64,000 bases of DNA from Boesenbergia rotunda (GCA_024364735.1 JAGFNQ010007677.1:62001-126000); one strand, 5' to 3'; positions 11,636 through 22,939 are shown, counted from the first letter of the stretch. Made by a program: numbers and translations. The notes: generated by a model not told the origin, from the sequence alone.

Positions 11636-12782
11636 TGTTTGATCGATGCCGGTTGCTAGAGGGGGGGGGGGTGAATAGCACTTTTCGATTCTTCTACCTA
11701 CGTTGTTAGTGCGCAAGCGGAATATACTAAGTAAAAATAAAACTAACAACAAAGAACACTCATGATTTACGTGGTTCGGAGAAAAACTCCTACTCCACGG
11801 CTACCCGTAAGGTGGGCGATCCCTAATCCGTCGGTGGATGATTCCCCGGAGCACCTCCGGCTAGATCGCGTAGCTCCTTGTGGGTGGAGAAACCTCTCCA
11901 CAACTCTAGGACACTATCTGACCACAACAGGATACTAACAAGCTTTGACCAAGCAAGTTTCGCCAAGAGCTCCCAGCCCAAACCGAGTTCTCTTTAAATG
12001 GAACTCAAGCTGGAAAACCCGCTGGTAGTCGACTGCTCCCAGGGTAATTGACTGCCCCCACCCAGATTCAACCGTCGACAGCCCCAACGTTCGAATTCAG
12101 ACTACTCACCAGTCGACTGCTCCAGAGAAGTCGACTGATCCAGGGTCAAATACACACTGTGAGTTTTGGCAGTCGACTGGGAAATCCCCAGTCGACTCCC
12201 CAGCTTACAACAACACTCCTACTCCTCCTACTCCTCCATGCGTGCCTTCAGGTACACTCTCCTAGCTTGCCCCTTAAAGTCCTCTTCCACCGGCTATCGT
12301 CCCTCGGATGCGCACACAAGTTCTCGACTTGCCTCCATGCCACCCTTCACATGTGCCCTTTGAAGTCCACTTCCCGGCTTGCCTTGGAGTTCTCCTCCCT
12401 TGGTTCTTGTCCCTTGACTCAGCTGACTCTTCACCAGCAGCCTTGACTATTGCTTTCGCGCCCTCTTCATCTTTGGCCCTCATCTCTCGGATGCACACAA
12501 GCCTCCATCTTATCTCCATGCTATCCTTCACGTACGCCTCGAAGTCCGTGCCCCTCGGCTCATCATCCCTACTATACCAAGGTCTTCGGGTGCACACAAG
12601 CCTCCAGCTTGTCTCCATACAACCCTTCACCATACCGAAGTCATCTAGCTAAGTCAATATGTGTAAACCTGCAATCCTGCACACTCAATTACACATATTA
12701 TATCACAAGGGAAAACCTAACTTAAACCCTTTGCCCAAACATCAAAACTCATGGTCACTTCAGACGTTAGATTGCCTCAACA
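11636..12782 (-). mobile_element. Solo Copia LTR with GTCGAC palindromes
   Basis: It starts TGTTTGATCG, ends CTCAACA, and has perfect TTCTA duplications at 11631-11635 and 12783-12787, so it is a solo LTR, minus orientation by its reversed terminal motif (GAGGGGGGGGGGTGAATAG). A block with TAAGGTGGGCGATCCC and GTGGAGAAACCTCTCCAC is shared with the LTR at 58606-60820. Six GTCGAC cores, most inside CAGTCGACTG, lie at 12021-12196 where the related LTR has a different palindrome array. Overlapping frames in 12048-12725 on both strands have no domain. Confidence 0.9.
12021..12196. repeat. Cluster of CAGTCGACTG palindromes
   Basis: GTCGAC cores occur near 12028, 12074, 12112, 12130, 12172 and 12191, mostly in CAGTCGACTG context. 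Confidence 0.85.
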
Positions 12783-13062
12783 TTCTATATTTTAACAAGC
12801 AAGTTAATCCTAATGTGCTTATAAGATGCTAGCTTCTAGGACTATAGGTTCATGCTTTATAGGGGTTAAGCCTAGGCTAAGTCTATATACAAGAAAACAC
12901 TTAGTTTTTGAAGCGTATAAGTTTTGAAAAACTAAAAAATGAAATAGCTTGTGTTTTTGAAAAATATAGTTTTGAAAACTAAGTATAGAAAAGAGTAGAT
13001 ATAAAAAGAACTGAAAATGAACCGAAATAAAAAATAAGTTATTCTACTGAGCATATTCCTAA
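12783..13062 (-). other. Continuation of the Copia 3' untranslated region
   Basis: AT-rich sequence between the solo LTR and the pol stop codon at 13063-13065. It continues 10486-11635. Nothing else is visible. Confidence 0.5.
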
Positions 13063-13218
13063 TTATCTTCTGAGTGTGCTGAACTTAGATTCAGGTAGTG
13101 ATTTTTTAAAAATGTCAGCTAGGTTAGATATAGATTCAACATAATTAAGTGTGATTTCAGCCCTAGCTACGTGGTCTCTTACAAAATGGTATTTTACTTC
13201 TATATGTTTAGTCCTAGA
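13063..13218 (-). pseudogene. C-terminal end of Copia RNase H (SIRE-type)
   Basis: The minus strand encodes the last 52 residues of a Copia polyprotein in one open frame, ending at TAA (13063-13065). Visible landmarks are RTKHIEVKYHFVRDHVARAE and, near the end, LADIF followed by KKSLPES, the standard C-terminal end of Copia RNase H. The family's LADIFTKPL is altered to LADIFKKSL. The upstream part resumes at 14754 after a solo LTR; the codon context joins smoothly across the CTAGA duplication. Confidence 0.85.
13214..13218. repeat. Target site duplication CTAGA, left copy
   Basis: Pairs with 14754-14758. Confidence 0.9.
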
Positions 13219-14753
13219 TGTTGGTGCAAGTTGCATCAGTGATGTCCTCCTCTAAGTGTTTCAATGCTTGACAATATGCTTAAGTCAGTGATACATTGAA
13301 CAGGAGAAGGGTTAGTCAAGAAAGGTGTAACAAAGTGAAGAAAAGTCCTAGTTAACCTAGGCACTAAGTCCTGGCAAAGGGCTGGGCACCGAAGACCTGA
13401 CTAGAAGTTGGGCACAAAGTCCTGGTCAAGGACTGGGCAAGAAGTCCTGGCCGATGGTCGTGCACCAAAGATCTAGTTCGAGGAATTGGGCATGAAGACC
13501 TGGCCGAGGGTTGGACACCGAAGTCCTGGACCTAGGGTTTGGGCACGAAGTCTTGGTCCGAGGAACTGAGTAACTTAGCTGAGCGATGACTAAGGACAGA
13601 AGTAGAGACAAGTCGAGGTTCGGACGTCTCAAAATCCGAGTGTATCGGAGGCTAAGCAAAAATCCACCCGAATGGACTGGGTGGCAACCATCTCTTGAAA
13701 GGAGTAGGTGAAAGGCGCGTTCTCGGTGTGGGAACTTGCGTCGGTTTGACCTAGGGTTTCGTGGAAATCTGAAGTCAGAACCAAGTCCTTAAGGTTATGA
13801 ATGTGTGTATATTTGCTTTGTATTTTTGTATCTTGCAGGTACCTAGAATGGAAGACAAAGCAGGTAAATAACACACAATGGGGATGGAACCCAACCAAGC
13901 TAGGCGCCCCCATTGTTGGAGGTGCCCTAAAGGATCCAGGCGCCCCCATCAACAGGGGTGCCCTAGTCAAAGAAGAAAAACAGGCTCAGTGAAAGGGTGG
14001 AAAGCAGGTTTCCATTCAGGCGCCCCCAATGATACAGGCGCCCTAGTTCAAAGCTGTATTTGCTGCTGCGAGTTCGAAGCGAGATAAGCTTTGACTGGGT
14101 TCATTCAGGCGTCTGGGAGGTCCAGGGCGCCCTGGTCAGAGGCCTTATTTGCTGCGGTGAGTTCGGCGCGGAGATAAAGTTTGACCAAGCCCATTTAGGC
14201 GCCCCAGTGATCACAGGCGCCCCAATGAAGCTTATAAAAGGGGATTCGACCCCAAGGCTCAAGACACAACTTCGAAGATCCATTCTGAGCTTTTTAACTG
14301 ACGACAAAGCACTAACGACGAGGCTCTACGATTAGGAGGCTCCAGGAGGAAGTGTGCGGCACTTCGGAGGTCCAGATCGGCCGAGTCTTCGACCATTTCA
14401 TTTTGGTTTACTTTAATTATTCTGAATTTAATTTCCTATATTTTGATTGTAATTATTGCACTGTAAGACGAGTTTCTCCGCCTCCGGAAAGTCTGAAAAG
14501 GAGACCAATAGTGGACGGGCATTCCTGTGCTTAGGCCTTGGATGTACTGACCCTGGGGGGTTGGGAACCAAGTAAAATCCCATGTGCAATCTGTCGTCTG
14601 TCGTTCTTTACTTTACTATTTTATATTCTGCTGCTACTAACGATCTGTTTAGAACAAATCTCAAAGTGTTGAACTAACGAAATGTTTACGAAGTTTTAGA
14701 AGATTTTTAATGGTTGATATTCACCCCCCTCTATCGACGGCACCGGCCCTACA
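13219..14753 (+). mobile_element. Solo SIRE-type Copia LTR inside Copia pol
   Basis: It starts TGTTGGTGCAAG, ends GGCCCTACA, and has perfect CTAGA duplications, so it is a solo LTR. In order: direct-repeat array of AAGTCCTGGTCGAGGAC type (13330-13580), GGCGCCC cluster (13900-14225), TATA box (14233), the GGGGTTGGGAACCAAGTAAAA block near 14555 and the TTCACCCCCCTCTATCG terminal motif (14720-14736). It splits an older RNase H gene on the opposite strand. Frames within it are by-products of its repeats. Confidence 0.9.
14233..14239 (+). promoter_or_regulatory. LTR TATA box
   Basis: TATAAAA follows the GGCGCCCC cluster by about 15 bases. Confidence 0.6.
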
Positions 14754-16485
14754 CTAGAGTGGTGGATTAAATTTTTAATTAGGTTAATTAAGCTAATGTT
14801 ATCAATAAAGACTTTTGTGTTGGTGTAGTTGAGTTGAAAGTCTTTAAGTGTGTGCATTATCCATAGTAGTTGAGCCACAAATTCTCCTAGGGCTATGTAT
14901 TCAACTTTAGTTGTGGATAATGCAACACAATGTTATTTTCTACTACACTAATTGACTAGATTTTGACTTAACATTTGACAGCTACCACTTGTGTTTTTTC
15001 TATCTAATTTGCATCTAGCATAGTCTGAGTCAGAATATACAAATAGGTCAAAGATATAAGTTCTAGGGTACCAAATACCTATATTTAATGTGTCTTTAAT
15101 GTATCTAAATATTCTTTTTAATACAACACTTAAGTATGATTCCTTGGCACATATTTGATACCTAGTACATATATCTACTGCAAATAAAATATTTAGACGG
15201 TTGGTAATTAGGTAGAGTAGACTACCTATGACACTCCTAATGTATTTCAAGTCAACTGGTTTTCCATCTGGATCACTATCAATTTTTACAGTAGCTGCCA
15301 TAGGTGTATTTATTTCCTTAGAATTTTCCATCCCAAATTTTTTAATTAACTCCTTAGCATATTTATTCTAAAAATTTTTTTTCCATCTTTGGTTTATTTT
15401 ATTTGTAGGCCTAAGAAAAAGTTTAACTCACCTACTAAACTCATTTCAAATTTATTTTTCATTAATTTAATAAATTCTTTTAAAAATTTTAATTAGTTAA
15501 GCAAAAAATTATGTCATCTACATATATTTATGCTATAAATATATCTTTTTCTATGATTTTAACAAATAGGATAGAATCAATTTATCCTTAGTTAAATCCT
15601 CTAGAAACTAAGTAGGTTTACAGTCTTTCATACCAGACTTTAAGTACTTATTTCAATCTATATAGGGTCTTTTTAAAGTCTAAACACGTAGTTCGGGGGG
15701 TTTAGGTCTTCAAATATAGGGGTTATAGACCACCTCTCTGATAAATTCATTTTAAAAGGCAGATTTTATATCCATTTGGTAAAGTTTAAATTCCTTATGA
15801 GCTATATAGGCTTGTAATATCCTAATATACTCAAGTTTGAATACTGGTGCATATGTTTCATCATAATCAAGTCCTTCAATTTGGCTAAATCCCTTGGCTA
15901 CTAAGCAGGTTTTATTTCTGACAATTTCTCATTTATGGTCTAACTTGTTTCTAAATACCCATTTTATATCTATTATTGACTTATTTTCTAGTTTTGGTAC
16001 TAATTCTCACACTTGGTGTCTTTCAAATTATTCTAGTTCCTCTTGCATTGCTATGATCCAGTAGTCTGGGTCAAGTACATCTTCTATTAACTTAGGTTTA
16101 ATTTTGGATCTTAAGGCTATTTGGCTTATATTTCTATAAGATAATCGAGTTCTGACTCCTAAAGTTGGATCACCTAAACTTTGGTCAGCTGGGTGATTTA
16201 TTCTTATTCTAGATGGTGTTGTTCTGAGTTCAATACTTGGTTCATTTGAGTCGTCTAAATTGGGTTTATGTTTTGACTCATCATCTTCTGAATCTTTACT
16301 GATTAGTTCATTATTAGAGTTGTTTAAGTTAGATTGTTTATTATTTACTTCGTCAAATATAACATTAGAGTTGGTGCAGGGTACACTACAGTTGAACCTT
16401 TATTTTCATGTTAGTAAAGGTTTACAGTTAAATCTTGTTGTTATCTGATATATTGATCTAGTGTCCAAAAAGATTACCTTAGTGA
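14754..16485 (-). pseudogene. Copia pol fragment: reverse transcriptase and RNase H (SIRE/Maximus-type)
   Basis: On the minus strand, from 16485 leftward, one can follow a low-complexity linker, then the RT start (DPDYW, then AM and a WVFRNKLDHK segment), LVAKGFSQIEGLDYDETYAP, the catalytic YVDD (codons at 15513-15524), and the RNase H region: RSVIGSLLYL, KRIFRYIKDTLNIG, YSDSDYARCKLDRKNTSG, ending AQLLWI and a DNISLINL helix before 14754. The frame 14948-15331 is the longest intact piece (127 codons). Elsewhere there are many stops and indels, including around YVDD. GYSDADYAGCK and SAIRMADN-type sequences place it in SIRE/Maximus by family knowledge. Integrase, protease and gag are missing: another LTR cuts the element at 16486. 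It could once have supplied enzymes to the gag-only elements nearby. Confidence 0.85.
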
Positions 16486-17323
16486 TGTGGGATCGTTGTG
16501 ATCGATGGGGGGGGGGGTGAATATAGATAATGTCTTTTTCGGAAATTAATTGTGAGTAAGCACATCGGAAATAAAGAACTTTGCAAGATAAAACACTGCT
16601 AACACAGTTTGTTTTACTTGGTTCGGAGTCTATGACGACTTCTACTCCAAGACCCATGGTATTTGACCATTTTCGTTGGGCAATACTATAAGTCAGAAAA
16701 TGATATACAAGTATAATGATTTAAGTACAGAACTGAATTGATAACTTTATACCAATGACACTTAAGAAGAAGAGCAGAACTTGTTGGAGTGGTGTGCCAT
16801 CGATCTTGAATGTTGTTGCCACAAAAAACTTAAGCACGGAAGCTTGTCGTAGTGTTTTGGAGTGTTTGAGTTTACGTTGGAAGCAAAGGGGGTGAAACCA
16901 CTTTTATATTGGATCTCGGGCACCTGATAGGCTATAGGGGTGCCCTACATGTCACCAGATCAGCCATGTCCTTATCCACAGACTTGACCAACTTTTATCC
17001 TGTTCTTGGGCACCTGGGATCATTGGGGCGTCTGGGAGCAATGAGGCACCTGGGAGCTAATGTGGCGTGATTGCCAACTCAGCTTTGCCACTTGCTGAGA
17101 AAACCCCTCTAGGGCGCCTGAGTCCTCTCAGGCGCTTGGGTTCTCAGGCACCTGAGCCCTCTTAGGCGCCTTGATCGCAGCAGCTGGTTCTTTAGCCCGC
17201 AACCAAGGTTAATCCAAGAACACAGTATAATAAGGTAAATGCATGCATGAATTACAGTTAGAGCTATCTGGTTCTTTCTTTGAATTTCAAATGAAATCCT
17301 AGGTCGAACCGACGTCTACTGTT
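16486..17323 (-). mobile_element. Partial minus-strand SIRE-type LTR
   Basis: The left end TGTGGGATCG followed by the reversed terminal motif matches the complete LTR at 56458-57789. It then has the reversed GTCTATGACGACTTCTACTCC block and reversed GGCGCC cluster (16915-17180). It ends abruptly at CGACGTCTACTGTT where a + strand LTR begins. Its other half is not found downstream. Confidence 0.75.
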
Positions 17324-18121
17324 TGTTGGTGCTGGAAGCACCAAAGTCAAACCTGTGTTTTAATAATGGCAAAGGGTTCAGAAGTTAAGGTTTTATTATG
17401 ATCTAACAATGATACTCAAGTGTGCAGGAAAAGTTCTAGGTACACTAGGCACGAAGTCCTGACATAAGGTTGGGCAATAAGTCCTGGTCGTGGACTGGGC
17501 ACCGAAGACCTGGTGAGTGAAGCTGGGCAATAAGTCCTGGTCGTGGACTGGGCATCGAAGATATGGTGAGTGAAGCTGGCAATAAGTCCTGGTCGCGGAC
17601 TGGGCACGAAGACTTGATTAGGGGGATTGGGCAAAAGTCCAACCGGAGGAGCCAGTTGGCAAAAAGGTAAACTCTCCTGAGAGGAGTAGGTGAGGACGCG
17701 TTCCCGTAGGAGGGAACACTAGGCGTCGGTCCAACCTAGGGTTCCATTTTGGAAGCCCAAAGTCAGAACCAAGACAGTTCCGGCTGTTAATTGAGCATAA
17801 CAATATATTATTTGTCTGTTGTTTGTGTTTTGGAACTAACCCTGGTTGCAGGAACAAAGGGAGAAAGTTTCCTGCTCCCAGGCGCTTGAATGAGGTCAGG
17901 CGCCTGTTTCAACAGAGGCGCCCCAGACAAGGGTGTTTCCAAGCTAACACGAAGGATGCCTCCACATCAGCATCTGAGGCACCTGTGTTGATACAGGCAC
18001 CCTAGTCAATTCAGGTGCCCCAATTGAAGGGATAAACGCTGGCCAAGTCTGTGGATGGAGTTTCGCGCAGGGAAGGACACGTGTCAGGCGCCCCCTTCAA
18101 CACAGGCGCCCAAGTGACTAC

Positions 18122-18129
18122 TATATAAA
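18122..18129 (+). promoter_or_regulatory. LTR TATA box
   Basis: TATATAAA just downstream of GGCGCCC motifs. Confidence 0.6.
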
Positions 18130-18499
18130 GGGGTTCACCCCTTGCTTCAGAACATAATTGCTTCCAACGATTTCTCTCAAGTGCTCTGCTCAAAACGCTC
18201 CACGCTTAAGTCTCAAGCGCCAACGATGACCTGCGGCTCCGATTTTCAATCTTCTCCAATCGTCGGTATAAAGTTTAAATTGATGTAATTTATTTAATTC
18301 TGTATTCAACTTCAAATTTGTACTATTTTCTCGGAATATAGAATTGCCCATCGTAAATGGTCAAGGACCGTGGGCCTTGGAGTAGGAGCTGACTGTTGGT
18401 GCAGGAAGCACCATATCGAACCTGGTTTTGATATTGGCAAAGGATTCAAAGTTAAGTTTATTTGTGATCTAACGTTGTTCACTGAGTGTGCAGAAAAAG

Positions 18500-18815
18500 C
18501 CCTAGCGAAGGACTGCTAGGCACCTAGCGAAGGATGCAGTATCCAAGCCTAGCGAAGGACTGCTAGGCACATGGCGAAGGACTGCCAGTATCCAAGCCCT
18601 AGCGAAGGACTGCTAGGCACCTGGCGAAGGACTGCCAGCAACCAAGCCCTAGCGAAGGACTGCTAGGCAACTGGCGAAGGACTGTCAGCATCCAAGACCT
18701 AGCGAAGGACTGCTAGGCGCCAGGCGAAGGACAGCTTGGGACTGAAGCCCTAGCGAAGGAATGCTAGGCACCGGGCGAAGGACAGCTCGGCATCCAAGAC
18801 TTGACAAAGGACCGT
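18500..18815. repeat. 50 bp tandem array of paired hairpins
   Basis: AGCGAAGGACTGCTAGGCAC starts at 18551, 18601, 18651 and 18701, a strict 50 bp period, with flanking degenerate units. Each unit has two potential stem-loops around GAAGGACT: CCTAGC/GCTAGG and CTGGC/GCCAG. Confidence 0.85.
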
Positions 18816-19391
18816 CAGGCAAAAGTCCAACCAGAGGAACGGTTGGCATCAGGTAAACTCTCCCGAGAGGAGTAGGTGAGGATGCGTTCCCCGTCGAGGG
18901 AACAGTAGGCGTTAGTTCGACCTAGGGCTCCATTTTGAAGACCAAAGTCAGAACCAAGACAACTAAGGCTGTATAAACAAATATTTTATTACTTTATTGT
19001 GTTTTGGACTAACCCTGGATGTAGGACCAAAGGAAGGAGTGTCTGCAGCTCAGATAGCCTCAAAGGAATGAGGTAGTGGCTGAGTAGGGCGCCCGGGTCA
19101 CTCCGGGCGCCCCCAAGGTGCATACAAAACAAGTCAAAGAAGAAAAGGGTTCGAACAGCTGCTGGGCGGGGCGCCCCCGTGCTCCCGGGAGCCCCCAGCG
19201 TCCCGGGCGCCCCCATGTGCATGCCTCGGACCAGAAGCCTTCGAAGCCAGAAGATAAGATTTGACCCGGTCAACCCGGGCGCCCCAGTCAAAACGGATCC
19301 CGAAGATAAGGGGATCAGACGCTGACCGAGATTGAACCGGATCGAAGGACACGTGGGGGGCGCCCCCGACGTCCCGGGCGCCCCCTGGCCC

Positions 19392-19400
19392 TATATAAAA
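19392..19400 (+). promoter_or_regulatory. LTR TATA box
   Basis: TATATAAAA between GGCGCCCCC and GGGCCCTCGACC. Confidence 0.6.
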
Positions 19401-19951
19401 GGGCCCTCGACCAAGGCTTCCAATAATCAATTCTTTCAACGCCTCAAAGCTCTTCTACGCTCGTGCCTTGCTCCGGAAACACTCCAACTCGAGCCGACAA
19501 CGTCCCGCTGCCCCGAAAAAGTCAATACACTCCGGACGTCGGTAACGAAGAGTGCAATTCTTTATTATTATTTTCGTGCACTTACTTTGTAACCAAATTC
19601 TGTAACTATTATTGCGCTTCATATAGAATTGCCCAAAGTAAACGGTCAACGACCGTGGGCCTTGGAGTAGGAGTCGACATAGGCTCCGAACCAAGTAAAA
19701 TCGACTGTGTCTCTGTGTTATGTTTATTTTTACTTCCGCTGTGCAATTGCTCTTTACGAAATTCCGAACGATTTCCGATATTCACCCCCCCTCTATCGGT
19801 TTTCTCGATCCAACATTGACTGCGACTACGAACCAAGTAAAAAATAATGATGTTAGCATTGAATTTTTTTGCTATGCAAATTGCTCTTGTTTTTATCCGA
19901 AAATTGTTGATCGATATTCACCCCCCTCTATCGATTCTAAACGATCCCACA

Positions 19952-20229
19952 AACAATAATGCACTCACCTAATAGAAATCAACATGAAAAATTCATAGAA
20001 GCATTTCATCAAATAAGAAGTGTGCCAAAACATATCATCAATATAGAGTGCATGCCAATCCATAGGAGTATCACCAAATACACATTCACAAATACTATCC
20101 TAGCCCTAGAATATGGAGAATCTACTCTTTAAACATGGGAAAAAACCTAAGACTCAAGGGGAGCAATCTCCACCTAATACAAGAGACGAGGAAAAGCTTA
20201 TCTTTGGAGTGTGGTGTTCTAATCTATAT
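19952..20229. repeat. Dispersed repeat R, copy 1 (truncated)
   Basis: This is nearly identical to 28188-28445 (starting at CAATAATGCACTCACC), and its right part resembles 56077-56160. Copy 1 stops at 20220, where copy 2 continues another 1.3 kb. No coding potential is seen. Confidence 0.8.
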
Positions 20230-20281
20230 CATATCAATTTGTTCTAGGGTAGTAGATTCTAATCTATATCATATCAATTTG
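20221..20281. repeat. 40 bp partial duplication at a deletion junction
   Basis: A 21 bp stretch starting AATCTATATCATATCAATTT occurs at 20221-20241 and again at 20261-20281. Copy 2 of this locus has it once (about 29743). It sits at the point where about 1.3 kb present in copy 2 is missing. Confidence 0.75.
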
Positions 20282-21016
20282 TTGAATTGATACTGAGATG
20301 ATATAGAGAACACTACTCTTAACCAATCCTAGTCAAACATATTAATATTCAAGGACAATATTAATATATTGAGACTAACATGAAGGTTAATTGATGACTT
20401 GATCTCACAAGTCATGGATATGGGATATTAAGTTGACACATGAGTACATATTAGAGAATATATACTGAATTGACCCGTTATGAGAAATTTTCTTGGATTA
20501 CTATATGAGTGCCATAAACTTTCTCATAGTGACTATTGGTATGAATAGTTCTTAGACCTAAAGTTACTACGGTTTTCTACATAAGGAGTTGTATACATTA
20601 GTATCGCAAAATGTCACCTGTAACAAGGTGGACTATAAAGTTGATCATTGAGTATGCAACAAATTATGAACAGGGATGTGAGTGCTGTAGATGGGATCTA
20701 TCCTTTCCATATGTCAAGAGTGATATCTATGGGTCCCTTGATTGAGTAAGATTACTAAAATACATGACCATGCTCAAATGAGTCAATATGAGATATTGAA
20801 CTCATTTGGTTGAGTGAGTCTACTTGGGGATAAAAAAAACATATAGATTGATAAGAGGATGACACGGTCTTTGCCTCATTGATCAATCTAGATATTAAGG
20901 ATAGAAGGACAAAGTCATACAAGATAATAGGCATGGAAAGGTTATATAGGATCTCGACTTTCTCATCACTTGGGTATGCAACAAATTATCCATAGAGATG
21001 TGAGTGATGTAGATGA
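20240..21016 (+). mobile_element. Fragment of a + strand Copia LTR (family H), copy 1
   Basis: It matches 29727-30500, part of the LTR that starts TGTTAGTGTTAGCCC at 29591. It lacks the LTR start because of the deletion at 20220. It ends with GATGA (21012-21016), where a minus-strand element is inserted. Confidence 0.8.
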
Positions 21017-22939
21017 TGTTGGGTTCTCCCGGCACCAAAACATAAAACGCAACGGAAACAAGAACCCTCGAGCGATCCATGCGAAAGAAAACTCGTACGA
21101 AGTTCATCTATCTAATAGATTTATCTACTGTTTATACCTTTGAAGCGTGACCTTCGTTTATCCCGCTCGTCCAAGATGCGCCGGATCTTTTGCATGTTCA
21201 AACGTCCGTGCCTCTATTCGTATCCACACTGACACAATCTCTCAACTTCGGGAGAACTACCTTAGTTGTGCTAGCAACTTGAGGTAGCTCACAGAACACC
21301 AAGAACCCTACAATAGAGTTTCGGCCAAAAGGGGAGGAGAGGAAGAAGAGAGGAAGGGAAGAAGAAAAGCACACACTTACATTCAAAATGACAAGTCCCT
21401 CTTTTATATTCATCCCATGAATATGAAGAGTCTTTTGTCTCTTTGACTTCCCTTCATTAAAGCCAATAAAGAGCACATCTTTTCATGTGACTCTTCACCT
21501 TCTCTTCATCTAATGAAGAGAGACTTTTTTCTTTCCCCATGCAATTCCGACCGGGCCTCTCGGGCTTCCGACTAGGTCTCCCGACTAAGTCTCCTGAGTG
21601 CCGAGCTCCCGACCCAGTCTGCCGAGCTCTGACAGAGTCTGCTGAGTGCCGACCCAGTCTGCCGAGTGTCGACCCAGTCTGCCGAGCTCCCAGCCCAGTC
21701 TGCCGAGTGCCGACTCAGTCTGCCGAGTGCCGAGCTCCCGACCCGCGCTCCTGAGTTCCCAACTCGAGCTCCGAACTGACCTCCCAAGTTCCCAACTCGG
21801 GCTCAGATTTTCCGAGTTCCCAACTCGGGCTCAGGCCTCCCGAGTTCCCAACTCGGGCCCAGATCTCCCGAGTTCCCAACTCGGGCTCAGATCTCCCGAG
21901 TTCCCAACTCGGGTTCAGGCCTCCCGAGTTCCCAACTCGGGCTCAGATCTCCCGATAATATTTCCCGAAGCATCGTGTCCTTAGTGTGTGACCCAATAGG
22001 TTCTCATGACGATGGCAATGCGCCTAAACACTTTAGACACATAAGTAATGAGTGGCATCTAGCAATCCATCATTGCTACCCAAGTAACAAGAAAAGTCGA
22101 GATTCGACTAAACCTCCGTGACTATGATAGTGTATGACCTTGTCCTTCTATCCTTGATATCTAGATTGACCAATGAGGCATAGACCATGTCATCCTTAAT
22201 CAATCTTGTGTTTCTTGATCCCCGAGTAGACTCACTCAAACAAATGAGCTCAATATCTCATATTGACTCATTTGAGCATGACCATGCGTTTCAGTAGTCC
22301 TACTCGATCAAGGGGCTCACAGATATCACTCCCGTCATATGGGAGGGATAGATCCCATCTACATCACTCACATCCCTCCGCATAATTCATTACATACCCA
22401 GTGATCGCCTTTATAGTCCACCATGTTACGTGTGACGTTTGACGATACCAAAGTACATAACTCCTTATGTAGGGAACCGTAGTGACTTTAGGTATATGGA
22501 CTATTCATACCAATAGTCACATGAGAAAGTTTATGACACTCATATGACAATCTATGAAACTTTCTCATGGAGGGTCAATTCAGTACACATTCTCCAATAT
22601 ATACCCATGTGTCAACTTGATATCACATATCCATGACTTGTGAGCTCAAGTCATCAGTTGACCTACATGCTAGTCTCCATGCATTAATATTGTCCTTGAA
22701 TATTAATACTTGACTAGGAATGGTTTAGAGTAGTATTCTCTACATCATCTCACTATCGATTCAACCAATCGATATAATATATATACGAACCTACTACCCA
22801 AGGACATTATTATACTTAGTTATTTGACACAAATACAAAGTAAGTATAATAACCAATCATGCCTTTATTAATAATAGAATATGATACAAAATGTCCCTAG
22901 TCAATCATCACATAATTGGCTCTAGGGCTCCTACTAACA
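21017..22939 (-). mobile_element. 3' LTR of leftward Copia element F
   Basis: Bounded by TGTTGGGTTC and CTACTAACA, 1923 bp. On the minus strand it starts TGTTAGTAGGAGCCC and is followed, in reverse, by a polypurine tract and the polyprotein C-terminus. It is almost the same as the solo LTR at 30501-32410. A 28 bp hairpin array lies at about 21740-21957, preceded by GCCGAGTGCCGACCCAGTCT repeats (21590-21740). Frames at 21539-21984 are products of these repeats. Confidence 0.9.
21740..21957. repeat. 28 bp tandem array of 8-3-8 hairpins
   Basis: Units start at 21841, 21869, 21897 and 21925, a strict 28 bp period, with diverged units before. Each holds arms CCCGAGTT and AACTCGGG around CCC, then CTCAGATCT or CTCAGGCCT. 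The other LTR copy has the same array at about 31190-31430. Confidence 0.9.

Larger units (their letters stand above)
18394..19815 (+). mobile_element. Nested solo Copia LTR (1422 bp)
   Basis: It starts TGTTGGTGCAGGAAGCACC and ends CTCGATCCAACA, with CTGAC (18389-18393) and TTGAC (19816-19820) as a target duplication differing at one base. Removing it joins GGAGTAGGAGCTGAC to TGCGACTACGAACCAAG, the normal LTR block. It is closely related to 3803-4674. It carries the 50 bp hairpin array (18500-18815), a GGCGCCCC cluster (19089-19385), TATA (19392) and the terminal motif (19780-19800). Confidence 0.9.
17324..19951 (+). mobile_element. SIRE-type Copia LTR interrupted by a nested solo LTR
   Basis: It begins TGTTGGTGCTGGAAGCACC and ends GATCCCACA at 19951; sequence 18394-19815 is a nested insertion. 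Landmarks: AGTCCTGGTCGTGGACTGGGC direct repeats (17455-17620), GGCGCC cluster (17880-18110), TATA (18122), GTGGGCCTTGGAGTAGGAGC at the insertion point, and TTCACCCCCCTCTATCG near the end. The first 1 kb is close to the reverse of 56860-57789. Its flanks (CTGTT and AACAA) do not match, so it is not a simple solo LTR. Its last 130 bases and the following 280 bases recur at 28060-28445. Confidence 0.75.

Noticed and set aside
12048..12725. Several overlapping frames of 90-130 codons on both strands
   Set aside because: All within a solo LTR of low stop density because of its C-rich repeats; none has a domain.
21539..21984. Cys/Pro/Ser repeat protein (PSAECRAPDPVCRA type)
   Set aside because: Direct translation of LTR tandem repeats; the antisense is open too and the second LTR copy breaks it.
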